Of a stretch of 30,888 nucleotides of DNA, positions 15,492 to 22,961 are shown in pieces. The DNA lies in contig JAEWST010000025.1 in the NCBI GenBank assembly GCA_023398105.1, positions 1 through 30,888 of the forward strand. The letters are read 5' to 3'. This stretch comes from Bacillota bacterium (GTDB lineage: Bacteria > Bacillota > Clostridia > Acetivibrionales > DSM-1351). The notes beneath the pieces were generated by a model. It made no database searches, was not told the DNA's origin, and saw nothing but the letters and a program-made list of their open reading frames with translations. Within the stretch, counting starts at the first letter, position 1, and each line of letters opens with the position of its first letter. Position numbers and translations under genes: made by a program.

Positions 15492-16013
15492 ATGGATTTA
15501 GGTAGATATGTGGCGTGTATATGTGAAGGGGCAGCGGAGAGGGCAATTTTAGACTTGCTACTTGATGAGGATAAATTAATTTTTAATAGAGATAATTTAA
15601 TTGATAATGAAATTATTAAAGATAGAAAAGCAGAAAGTTTTGAAAGAAAGTATTTAGGAAAGGGATTTGAAGAAAAAATAACAGTATTAAGAATACTGGA
15701 TTCGAGATGAGAAGAATTTAATCTAGGTGAAGCTTATGAAGTGCAAGTAAAAGTTATAAATATTATTACTGCTCCTGAAATTGAGAAGTTGATTATCTTG
15801 AATGAAAATAAGTATAATGATTTTAATAAATTATAAAATGTAAAACCTAGTGATTATTGTAAAGGAAAGCTAAAGTATAAAAATGTAAAAAGTTATGATT
15901 TTGTAAAGGCTTATTTTGGAGATATAGATAAATTAATAAAAGCTATAAAGATGTACAAAAGTAAATCTGACGTTAAAAAAGGTGAGTATACGCTTTGTGA
16001 CTTGCTGAGATGA
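15492..16013 (+). pseudogene. TOPRIM-like partner gene with two in-frame stop codons
   Basis: Starting two bases after the ATPase stop, one frame stays protein-like for 173 codons but is interrupted by TGA at 15708-15710 and TAA at 15834-15836. Its N terminus reads VACICEGAAERAILDLL, like a TOPRIM motif with a conserved Glu. The middle has ITAPEIEKLIILNENKYNDF. The end has VKSYDFVKAYFGDIDKLIKAI and a TLCDLLR tail. Each stop could come from one substitution (for example CGA to TGA, AAA to TAA). Without readthrough only 72 residues are made. I read this as decay of a defence-type effector. Sequencing error is possible but would have to occur twice. Confidence 0.7.
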
Positions 16014-16100
16014 GGGAAGGTTGTAGTTTGTACTGCAATAATTGGCAGTTAATAACGTATTGTATGATAATAACCTGTCATAAGTCTTTGAAATTTTTAC

Positions 16101-16147
16101 AGGATGTTTTTCAGATGATTTACCTGTCTGAGAGACATTCTTTTTTT
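16101..16147 (+). terminator. Intrinsic terminator closing the ATPase island
   Basis: AGGATGTTTTTCAGA (16101-16115) pairs over 15 bp (with wobbles) with TCTGAGAGACATTCT (16127-16141), followed by seven Ts. Its first arm resembles that of the terminator at 13819. Confidence 0.85.
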
Positions 16148-16459
16148 GTTCCTATGTTTACTCTTCTGAAAAATACAATTTAGCATATACTATTAACAAA
16201 AGTAAGTAGTTTTATAGTATAGAGTTATATCCTGTGAAAAAAGTACTCGGTATTGTATTTGCAAAAATACTGGAAATATTTTATAATTAAGTAAATATAA
16301 TCAAATAGTTTATTTATGGCTTTAAAGAATCCAAATACAGCTAAAAAAACATACACCTCTCAAAGCAGAGGCTATTCAGAGCTTATTTATTACTCTTTTA
16401 AGCCAAAATGGCGAGTTGTACTATTTTTTATGATAATTAAAAGGGAGAGATTTGAAATT
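16148..16459 (+). other. Intergenic leader with no gene recognised
   Basis: The frame of the next gene stays open upstream from 16316. However, that extension (KNPNTAKKTYTSQSRGYSEL) has no ribosome binding site and reads like translated leader. A weak CCTCT/AGAGG pairing occurs near 16355. I see no promoter I would defend. Confidence 0.4.
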
Positions 16460-16771
16460 ATGAGCCAGAAGCAGGGAAAGAAGATGCAAACGGATAGCGA
16501 TATAAAACGAAAAGCAATAAAGCAGGTGGTATATCATATCAAAAAGAAGGCGTCTCTAGAATATGTGGGCATTGAACATCTTAAGGAATGGATTAATCAT
16601 ATAGAGGAAATAATATCTAACGAAGAATTTGTAATTAAGGATTACATTGAAGCTAGGAGAAGTCTAAATGATATTATTGAGAGAACGCTTGATGAAGAAA
16701 TGAGATTTAAATTGAGAGATTCATGGCTAAGTTTTGGCAAGGCGTTAGAAAAAAAAGCAAAGGCTAATTGA
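16460..16771 (+). CDS. Small helical protein of unknown function
   Basis: The 103-residue product (MSQKQGKKMQTDSDIKRKAI) is rich in Lys, Glu and Ile and predicted by eye to be all helical. It has no signal peptide, no Cys and no membrane segment. I do not recognise a family. GGGAGAG at 16443-16449 supports the ATG at 16460. The next small gene starts 27 bases after its stop with its own strong site, so the two probably form one transcript ending at the 17009 hairpin. Confidence 0.6.
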   Translation: MSQKQGKKMQTDSDIKRKAIKQVVYHIKKKASLEYVGIEHLKEWINHIEEIISNEEFVIKDYIEARRSLNDIIERTLDEEMRFKLRDSWLSFGKALEKKAKAN

Positions 16772-16798
16772 TTAAAATATTTAGATGGGAGGTACATA

Positions 16799-17005
16799 AT
16801 GCTTTTGAATCAAGAGACTGTAGAGGTTAGTGATAGAATATTGCTAGAGAGCATCAAGACCGATATACAAAGCCAGCTAAATGAAATTGGAGTAACAACT
16901 TCAAGAATAAATGTAGAAATGAATTCTAAAAAAATATGTCTTAACATAAGTATTCGGTGTTTTTCTCATAAAATAAGGCAGTTACAATTTAATGCAAATT
17001 CTTAG
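16799..17005 (+). CDS. Small protein of unknown function
   Basis: The 68-residue product begins MLLNQETVEVSDRILLESIK. It has an amphipathic helix followed by alternating strands (INVEMNSKKICLNISIRC) and two Cys near residues 47 and 54. No family was recognised. GGGAGG seven bases before the ATG is a strong initiation signal. Together with the position directly behind the 16460 gene, this makes it a credible gene despite its size. It ends just before a bidirectional terminator. Confidence 0.55.
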   Translation: MLLNQETVEVSDRILLESIKTDIQSQLNEIGVTTSRINVEMNSKKICLNISIRCFSHKIRQLQFNANS

Positions 17006-17008
17006 CTC

Positions 17009-17074
17009 AAAAACACAAATCCATCAAGGTTATATGTAATGGATAAGCTCCGACCTTGACAAATTTGTGTTTTT
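17009..17074. terminator. Bidirectional two-tier terminator
   Basis: AAAAACACAAAT (17009-17020) pairs with ATTTGTGTTTTT (17063-17074). Inside, TCAAGGT (17024-17030) pairs with ACCTTGA (17053-17059). The A-run before and T-run after serve both the plus-strand small genes and minus-strand argH. Confidence 0.88.
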
Positions 17075-17093
17075 TAATACACTTAGCTTTTTA

Positions 17094-18473
17094 TTAGCCT
17101 AAAGAGCCAATAAACATTTTAGCGTTGTCAATTGCCTTTTGTGCAGTTTCACGGGCTGGACCACCTGGAAGCTTTCTTCCTGAAACACACTTTTCTAGAC
17201 TGATTTCAGTGTAAACATCATCCTCAATCTTCTCGGAAAAGCCTTTGAACTCTTCCATACTCATATCATCAATGGCTTTGTTATTTTCAATGCAATATAA
17301 CACCATTTTACCTATAATTTCATGTGAACTTCTAAAAGGAATACCCTTTTTCACAAGGTAATCAGCAATATCGGTAGCGTTTGTAAAACCACCTTGAGCT
17401 GCCTTGTACATATTAGCTTTTCGAAGCTTCATAGTGGCAAGCATATTTGAAAAAACAGGCAAACACATTTTAACGGTATCCACCGCATCAAATATTGCTT
17501 CCTTATCTTCTTGCATATCCTTGTTATATGCCAAAGGAAGGGACTTCATGACTGTAAGCATAGTCATAAGGCTTCCATAGACACGACCTGTCTTACCACG
17601 TGCAAGCTCTGCTACATCAGGATTTTTCTTTTGTGGCATGATGCTGCTGCCTGTGCTATAAGCATCGTCCAGCTCAACAAAACCAAACTCATGTGATGAC
17701 CAAAGAATTATCTCTTCGCTGAGCCTACTCATATGCATCATAACCATTGAAAGACATGAAAGCAATTCAATTGCAAAATCCCTGTCACTTACGCCATCAA
17801 GACTATTTTGTGTTACATCATTAAAACCAAGCTCATTTGCAACCAAATACCTGTCAAGCGGGTAGGTTGTTCCTGCTAAAGCTCCTGAACCAAGTGGAAG
17901 CACGTTCATTCTTGAATAGCAGTCACTCAATCGTCCTATATCACGTTTGAACATTTCAAAATAAGCCATCATATGATGAGCAAAGGTTATAGGCTGAGCT
18001 CTCTGTAAATGAGTATATCCCGGCAGGATAGTGTCTAAATTGTCCTCTGAAATTTTAATTATAGTATTTTCAAGATTAATTAGCATATCACTTAAAGCAT
18101 TAATTTCATCTTTCAAATACATTCTGATATCAAGAGCAACCTGATCGTTTCTGCTTCTTCCAGTATGAAGCTTCTTTCCAGTATCTCCAATTCTAGAAAT
18201 GAGAATTTTTTCAACATTCATGTGAATATCTTCAGCATCAATTTCAAATTCTATTTTTCCAGCTTCAATATCACTCAAAATGTCTTTAAGGGTACTCTGA
18301 ATAAGGGAACTTTCCGGAGCAGAAATAATTCCACACTTGCCAAGCATATTTGCATGGGCGATACTTCCCAATATATCATGCTTATACATTCTTGAGTCAA
18401 ATCTAATAGAGGAGTTAAAATCATCTACCAGCTTATCAGTTCCCTTTTCAAATCTTCCGCCCCAAAGTTTCAT
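17094..18473 (-). CDS. argH: Argininosuccinate lyase
   Basis: ArgH splits argininosuccinate into arginine and fumarate, the last step of arginine synthesis. The 459-residue product begins MKLWGGRFEKGTDKLVDDFN. It carries the fumarase/aspartase-superfamily signature GSSIMPQKKNPD near residues 273-284, which contains the catalytic Ser, and the substrate-binding HTGRSRNDQVALD. GGAGG five bases upstream supports the start at 18473. An ATG four codons earlier overlaps that GGAGG. argG lies upstream on the same strand but 429 bases away, behind terminator-like repeats, so argH may have its own promoter. Confidence 0.97.
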   Translation of the reverse strand: MKLWGGRFEKGTDKLVDDFNSSIRFDSRMYKHDILGSIAHANMLGKCGIISAPESSLIQSTLKDILSDIEAGKIEFEIDAEDIHMNVEKILISRIGDTGKKLHTGRSRNDQVALDIRMYLKDEINALSDMLINLENTIIKISEDNLDTILPGYTHLQRAQPITFAHHMMAYFEMFKRDIGRLSDCYSRMNVLPLGSGALAGTTYPLDRYLVANELGFNDVTQNSLDGVSDRDFAIELLSCLSMVMMHMSRLSEEIILWSSHEFGFVELDDAYSTGSSIMPQKKNPDVAELARGKTGRVYGSLMTMLTVMKSLPLAYNKDMQEDKEAIFDAVDTVKMCLPVFSNMLATMKLRKANMYKAAQGGFTNATDIADYLVKKGIPFRSSHEIIGKMVLYCIENNKAIDDMSMEEFKGFSEKIEDDVYTEISLEKCVSGRKLPGGPARETAQKAIDNAKMFIGSLG

Positions 18474-18592
18474 ATTTACCTCCATAAGCCGCTATTGCGG
18501 ATATAAATTTTTATAATCATTGTATCTTTTGACAACATACATGATTATATTGTTCTTAATTCTTGCGATTTTATAATTAGCACATCTTAATG

Positions 18593-18635
18593 AATCAACT
18601 TTCGCACCGCAAAAATTCTATCGGTACGTGATTAC
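18593..18635 (+). repeat. Dispersed intergenic repeat R1, copy b
   Basis: AATCAACTTTCGCACC is followed by AAAAATTCTATCGGTACG, aligning to the core of the R1 copies at 11911 and 27013. It lies in the argG-argH gap, and an R2 copy follows in the same orientation at 18811. Confidence 0.65.
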
Positions 18636-18646
18636 AAAAAATTAGT

Positions 18647-18666
18647 AATTGCTAGCTCTAGCAATT
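18647..18666 (-). terminator. Palindromic hairpin in the argG-argH gap
   Basis: AATTGCTAG (18647-18655) and CTAGCAATT (18658-18666) are exact inverted repeats. On the minus strand ACTAATTTTTT follows, so it could be a weak terminator. The two-base centre means the top of the stem must open. Confidence 0.4.
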
Positions 18667-18729
18667 GTTCATCCTCAGTGTTATAGTCGTATTATACATT
18701 CACTAATTTTAAAAGTTTAAACTTCAATA

Positions 18730-18758
18730 ATGGGACAACCCATTTCGGATTGTCCCAT
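18730..18758. other. Hairpin between argG and argH
   Basis: ATGGGACAACC (18730-18740) pairs with GGATTGTCCCAT (18747-18758) with one mismatch. No T-run follows on either strand. It may be an mRNA-stabilising or processing hairpin in an argG-argH transcript. Confidence 0.45.
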
Positions 18759-18810
18759 AAATACTCATTAATAATTGATAAGTTATCAAAAATTATTCAT
18801 AAATGGATAA

Positions 18811-18888
18811 GCCCGAAAACAAACTTAGTGTAAGCATTTTGCATCTTCGAACTTCAAAAACCACAAGTGGCTTTTGCCAGTTTGTAGG
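18811..18888 (+). repeat. Dispersed double-hairpin repeat R2, copy C
   Basis: CCCGAAAAC at 18812 and CTTCGAAC at 18845 form the first, degraded stem. The second hairpin is CAAAAA-CCA-CAAG-TGG-CTTTTG (18855-18876). The CAAG loop is the same as in copy A, while the stem triplets differ in a compensating way. Read on the minus strand the second hairpin is followed by TTTTTG, so it can also terminate argG transcription. Confidence 0.65.
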
Positions 18889-18902
18889 GTGCCTTATCTT
18901 AA

Positions 18903-20117
18903 TTATTTAATATCCTTACCCTGTAGCATTTGAGCTCTAACCTTTATTGGAAGACCAAAGAGATTGATAAAGCCTTCAGAATCCTTTTGGTTATAAACTT
19001 CATCCTTTTCAAATGTAGCAATTTCCTCACTATATAATGAGTATTCGGACTTAGCACCAGCTGGCATGCAGTTACCTTTGTAGAGCTTCATTCTAACTGT
19101 TCCTGTAACTGTTTCCTGTGTTTTATCAACAAATGCTGATAATGATTCACGAAGAGGAGTAAACCATTGTCCAAAGTATACTAATTCAGCAAATCTCTGA
19201 GCAATAATATCCTTGTAGTGGATTGTGTCTCTGTCTAAGCAAAGCAATTCTAATTCTCTATGAGCAGCATAAAGAACTGTTCCGCCTGGAGTCTCATAAA
19301 CGCCTCTGGACTTCATACCAACAAGTCTGTTCTCAACCATGTCAGCTATACCAACTCCGTTTTCCCCAGCAACCTTGTTTAATACTTCCATCATCTCAAT
19401 AGGGCTATACTCAACGCCATTAACTTTCTTAGGCACACCTTTTTCGAAATAAATCTCAACATATGAAGGTACATCAGGAGCTTTTTCAGGTGAAACCATT
19501 AGTTGCAATATTTTATCATATTGTGGCTCGTTCCAAGGATCTTCTAAATCCATACCTTCATGGCTTAAGTGCCATAGATTTTTGTCCATGCTGTAGTTAT
19601 CTTCTTTTGTAACAGGAACAGGAATATTTCTTGCTATAGCATAATCTATTTCTTCTTCTCTTGACTTAATATCCCAAATTCTCCAAGGTGCTATTATTTT
19701 AAGCTGTGGTGCTAACGCTTTAACTGTTAATTCAAATCTAACCTGGTCATTTCCTTTTCCTGTACAGCCATGACAGATCGCTGTACAACCTTCTTTTAAT
19801 GCGATCTCAACCATTCTTTTTGCAATGATAGGTCTAGCAAAGGAAGTACCTAATAGATATTTTCCTTCATATACTGCACCAGCCTTTAATGTAGGATATA
19901 TAAAGTCTGTTATAAACTCTTCTCTTAAATCCTCTATATAAAGCTTAGAAGCACCTGTTTTGATTGCTTTCTCATGTAAAGGCTCTAATTCAGCACCTTG
20001 TCCTACGTCACCAGCCATTGCTATTACTTCATAATCGTAATTTTCTTTTAACCATGGAATAATTATTGAGGTGTCAAGTCCACCTGAATAAGCTAATAAA
20101 ACTTTCTCCTTACTCAT
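18903..20117 (-). CDS. argG: Argininosuccinate synthase
   Basis: ArgG joins citrulline and aspartate with ATP to give argininosuccinate. The 404-residue product starts MSKEKVLLAYSGGLDTSI, containing the N-type ATP pyrophosphatase SGGLDTS loop. The citrulline/aspartate-site GCTGKGNDQVRFE follows. I chose the second ATG (20117) because AAAGGATGG lies five bases upstream; the first ATG at 20126 is part of that site. The promoter lies about 170 bases upstream and overlaps an ArgR-like box, indicating arginine repression. A short GGAAG/CTTCC hairpin sits in the leader near 20230. Confidence 0.97.
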   Translation of the reverse strand: MSKEKVLLAYSGGLDTSIIIPWLKENYDYEVIAMAGDVGQGAELEPLHEKAIKTGASKLYIEDLREEFITDFIYPTLKAGAVYEGKYLLGTSFARPIIAKRMVEIALKEGCTAICHGCTGKGNDQVRFELTVKALAPQLKIIAPWRIWDIKSREEEIDYAIARNIPVPVTKEDNYSMDKNLWHLSHEGMDLEDPWNEPQYDKILQLMVSPEKAPDVPSYVEIYFEKGVPKKVNGVEYSPIEMMEVLNKVAGENGVGIADMVENRLVGMKSRGVYETPGGTVLYAAHRELELLCLDRDTIHYKDIIAQRFAELVYFGQWFTPLRESLSAFVDKTQETVTGTVRMKLYKGNCMPAGAKSEYSLYSEEIATFEKDEVYNQKDSEGFINLFGLPIKVRAQMLQGKDIK

Positions 20118-20286
20118 ATTTACCATCCTTTCAGCTGAAAAATGTCAGCAAAAACTAAATATTTAAAATAAAAAAACAACACTATAAAATTATGCTAAAA
20201 TATATTATAAACGAGTTCTTAATTAGAAGGAAGGACTACTTCCTGATTAAATTAAGTTTTTACCAAATAATAAATTTACAACAATG

Positions 20287-20315
20287 ATTATACAATGTAT
20301 TGTATAAATATTCAA
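20287..20315 (-). promoter_or_regulatory. argG promoter
   Basis: On the minus strand, TTGAAT (20315-20310) and a perfect TATAAT (20292-20287) are exactly 17 bp apart. The resulting argG leader is about 160 nt. The -35 hexamer lies inside the ArgR-like box. Confidence 0.7.
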
Positions 20316-20336
20316 TATGATTTTATATTTATACAA
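20300..20336. promoter_or_regulatory. ArgR-type operator (ARG boxes) on the argG promoter
   Basis: TTGTATAAATATTCAATA at 20300-20317 differs at one position from the ARG-box form TTGAATAAATATTCAATA. TTGTATAAATAT (20300-20311) is also repeated inverted as ATATTTATACAA (20325-20336), and ATACAAT/ATTGTAT overlap the left side. This fits cooperative ArgR binding. No argR gene is in the window. Confidence 0.6.
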
Positions 20337-20354
20337 TAATAATTGAGTTAAAAG

Positions 20355-20383
20355 TTATTATAGATGTATGCGAAAGTTGAGTT
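20355..20383 (-). repeat. Dispersed intergenic repeat R1, reversed partial copy e
   Basis: On the minus strand the segment starts AACTCAACTTTCGCAT and continues ACATCTATAATAAC. It matches the first half of R1 and then diverges. It lies in the argG-ruvC divergent gap. Confidence 0.5.
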
Positions 20384-20425
20384 ATCTATAAAAAATTGAA
20401 CAATAGAAAACATGGGGGCTAACTA

Positions 20426-20926
20426 ATGATAATAATGGGGATTGACCCGGGATTTGCAATAACAGGCTATGGTGTTGTAAAATATGAAGGGAACAAATTT
20501 TCGGTTTTGGATTATGGAGCAGTTATGACAGAGGCATCAATGAAGCTGTCACAAAGGCTTTTGGTGCTATATAATGATTTGGAAACATTGATAGAAAGAT
20601 TCAAGCCTGAGGCTATAGCAATAGAAGAGCTATTTTTTAATAAAAATATAAAAACTGCACTTAATGTTGGTCATGGCAGGGGGGTAGCAGTACTTGCAGC
20701 AGCAAAATCAGGTGTTGATATATATGAATATACACCTTTGCAGGTAAAACAGTCAGTAGTAGGATACGGCAGAGCCGAGAAGGCACAGATACAGCAAATG
20801 GTAAAGGCAATCTTGAACCTGAGTGCTGTACCTAAACCAGATGATGTTGCAGATGCTTTGGCAATTGCTATATGCCATGGAAATTCACATAGAATGGGAG
20901 CTATTTTGGGTAACAGTAATTTTTAG
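20426..20926 (+). CDS. ruvC: Holliday junction resolvase RuvC
   Basis: RuvC cuts Holliday junctions symmetrically after RuvAB branch migration. The 166-residue product has the RNase H-like fold with catalytic Asp7 (MGIDPGFAITGYG), acidic residues Glu67/Glu68 (AIEELFF) and the C-terminal acidic pair in PKPDDVADALAIAICH. Its length is normal for RuvC. It is followed on the same strand by ruvA and ruvB, the usual order, but with a 154-base gap that holds an R1 repeat. The ribosome binding site is a run of Gs (GGGGG) nine bases before the ATG. Confidence 0.97.
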   Translation: MIIMGIDPGFAITGYGVVKYEGNKFSVLDYGAVMTEASMKLSQRLLVLYNDLETLIERFKPEAIAIEELFFNKNIKTALNVGHGRGVAVLAAAKSGVDIYEYTPLQVKQSVVGYGRAEKAQIQQMVKAILNLSAVPKPDDVADALAIAICHGNSHRMGAILGNSNF

Positions 20927-20941
20927 CGTTTTTAATAAAGT

Positions 20942-20975
20942 AAATCAACTTCCATACATAATAAGTCTATCGGTG
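20942..20975 (+). repeat. Dispersed intergenic repeat R1, copy c
   Basis: AAATCAACTTCCATACATAA followed by TAAGTCTATCGGTG aligns to the R1 core of copies a, b and d. It lies between ruvC and ruvA. Confidence 0.6.
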
Positions 20976-21080
20976 TTTAAACGCTTACATTTTATTAATA
21001 AAACGGCTATATAGTTATGAACACAAATTTATGCAATGTAAAAAAATGAAATATCAAAAATGAATTACGGAGAGTGAAAA

Positions 21081-21689
21081 ATGTTTGCATATATAAAGGG
21101 AACTTTAGAAGACAAAACAAGTGGCAGTATAATTGTTGAAGCGGGCGGAATAGGATATAGAATTTTTACTGCCTTATCAACCATAAACAGTGTAGGCCAA
21201 ATTGGAGCACAGGTTAAAATACACACTTATTACCATGTAAGAGAAGACTTGGCAGTTCTATATGGCTTTCACACCGTGGAAGAGCTGGGCATGTTTGAAA
21301 TGCTGATATCAGTATCGGGAGTTGGTCCTAAAGCTGCTATTTCACTAATATCAACACTTTCCCCATCAAAATTTGCACTTGCAGTGGTTTCACAGGATAT
21401 TAAAACCTTGACTAAAGCTCAGGGTGTGGGAGCAAAGGTGGCTCAAAGAATTATTTTAGAGCTGAAGGACAAAATATCTAAAGAACAACTTACAGATAAT
21501 GCTTTTGGTTGTAATGCAATAGATGGGAAAATTGAAGGTGACTGTGCATTAACTGAAGCAGTCAGTGCACTTATGGTGCTGGGATATAATTCCTTTGAAG
21601 CATCAAAGGCAGTTAATAATGTATATTCAGAGGGAATGGGTGTAGAGGACATTATAATGAACGCACTTAAATCACTTTCAAAGAAATAA
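21081..21689 (+). CDS. ruvA: Holliday junction DNA helicase subunit RuvA
   Basis: RuvA binds the four-way junction and loads the RuvB motor. The 202-residue product has an OB-fold N terminus (MFAYIKGTLEDKTSGSIIVE). Two helix-hairpin-helix motifs follow, VSGVGPKAAISLIS and AQGVGAKVAQRIILELKDK. The C-terminal RuvB-contact domain (ALTEAVSALMVLGYNSFEA) comes last. The length is typical. ruvB begins 119 bases downstream, so the two are probably co-transcribed. Confidence 0.97.
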   Translation: MFAYIKGTLEDKTSGSIIVEAGGIGYRIFTALSTINSVGQIGAQVKIHTYYHVREDLAVLYGFHTVEELGMFEMLISVSGVGPKAAISLISTLSPSKFALAVVSQDIKTLTKAQGVGAKVAQRIILELKDKISKEQLTDNAFGCNAIDGKIEGDCALTEAVSALMVLGYNSFEASKAVNNVYSEGMGVEDIIMNALKSLSKK

Positions 21690-21808
21690 GTTTATATTAT
21701 GTAGTTCTAAAAGTACTTTTATAATTATGAATTTACGGGTACATACTACTAAATAAACAGGATGTGGCAGGCACTGTAGTAGATTTTAGATATAACTTGG
21801 AGGTTAAA

Positions 21809-22810
21809 ATGGAAGATGAAAGACTTGTTAACAGAGAAACTCATTCCGATGATATTGATGAGGTAAGTTTAAGACCCAAAAAACTTGATGAATACATAGG
21901 GCAATCCAAGGTAAAGAGCAATCTTAGTATATTTATAGAAGCTGCTAAAAGAAGAAATGAAGCTTTGGATCACGTTTTACTCTATGGCCCTCCAGGATTA
22001 GGTAAGACTACACTTGCAGGAATAATTTCATCTGAAATGGGTGTTAACCTTAGAATAACATCGGGACCAGCAATTGAAAAGGCAGGGGATTTAGCTGCAA
22101 TACTAACAAATTTAAGCACTTATGATGTGCTATTTATTGATGAAATTCATCGCCTTAACAGGAGTGTAGAAGAAATACTATATCCAGCCATGGAAGACTA
22201 TGCCCTAGATATAATTATAGGTAAGGGTCCAAGTGCTCGTTCTATAAGACTTGATCTTCCCAAATTCACTTTAATAGGTGCTACCACAAGAGCGGGACTG
22301 CTTACTGCTCCGCTTAGGGACAGATTTGGCGTTATTAATAAGCTTGAAATGTATACTGCCGATGAGCTAAAGCATATAGTTAAGCGTTCTGCAGGAATAC
22401 TTAATATAGAACTGGATGAAAAAGGAGCTTATGAAATTGCAAGAAGGTCAAGAGGAACGCCTAGAATTGCAAACAGGTTATTGAAAAGGGTTCGTGATTT
22501 TGCACAGGTAATAGGCAGCGGAAAAATAGACTTAAAGGTAGCAAAGCATGCCCTTGATGCCCTTGAGGTTGATGAAATCGGTCTTGACGGTGTAGATAGA
22601 AATATGTTACTTAGTATAATTACCAAATTCAGTGGAGGTCCTGTAGGTCTTGATACCTTAGCAGCGTCAATTGGCGAAGATTCGGGTACTATAGAGGATG
22701 TATACGAGCCTTTTCTTATACAGCTAGGCTATATAAACAAGACACCAAGAGGCAGAATAGCAACTAGAAATGCCTATGAGCATTTTGGACTGCCCTTTAG
22801 TGAGGAATAA
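21809..22810 (+). CDS. ruvB: Holliday junction DNA helicase subunit RuvB
   Basis: RuvB is the hexameric AAA+ motor for branch migration. The 333-residue product has Walker A GPPGLGKTT (near residue 60), Walker B LFIDEIHRL (near 108), sensor 1 GATTRAG, the arginine-finger region PLRDRFG and a C-terminal winged helix (TPRGRIATRNAYEHFG). ATG 21809 was chosen because TTGGAGG lies at 21797-21803. An upstream in-frame GTG at 21764 lacks such a site. No queA or tgt follows, although these often accompany ruvB in Firmicutes. Confidence 0.97.
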   Translation: MEDERLVNRETHSDDIDEVSLRPKKLDEYIGQSKVKSNLSIFIEAAKRRNEALDHVLLYGPPGLGKTTLAGIISSEMGVNLRITSGPAIEKAGDLAAILTNLSTYDVLFIDEIHRLNRSVEEILYPAMEDYALDIIIGKGPSARSIRLDLPKFTLIGATTRAGLLTAPLRDRFGVINKLEMYTADELKHIVKRSAGILNIELDEKGAYEIARRSRGTPRIANRLLKRVRDFAQVIGSGKIDLKVAKHALDALEVDEIGLDGVDRNMLLSIITKFSGGPVGLDTLAASIGEDSGTIEDVYEPFLIQLGYINKTPRGRIATRNAYEHFGLPFSEE

Positions 22811-22961
22811 GATAATAATATCAACTATGCAAGCTGAAAATTGTAGGTGTCAAAATTAACAATAATATAATGAAAATACAACATATTTTTACGGAGTATT
22901 AATCTTCTATTTACATTATTAAGTTAAAACACAAATAAATACGAAATAGGAGGTAGATAAA

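Noticed and set aside
15708..15710. TGA as a selenocysteine or recoded codon in the TOPRIM-like gene
   Set aside because: A second in-frame stop (TAA) lies 42 codons later, no SECIS-like hairpin was evident just downstream, and TGA ends other genes here such as rpmA. Nonsense mutation is simpler.
20118..20286. T-box leader for argG
   Set aside because: No T-box antiterminator sequence (TGGNACCGCG-like) is present. The ARG box on the promoter explains regulation better.
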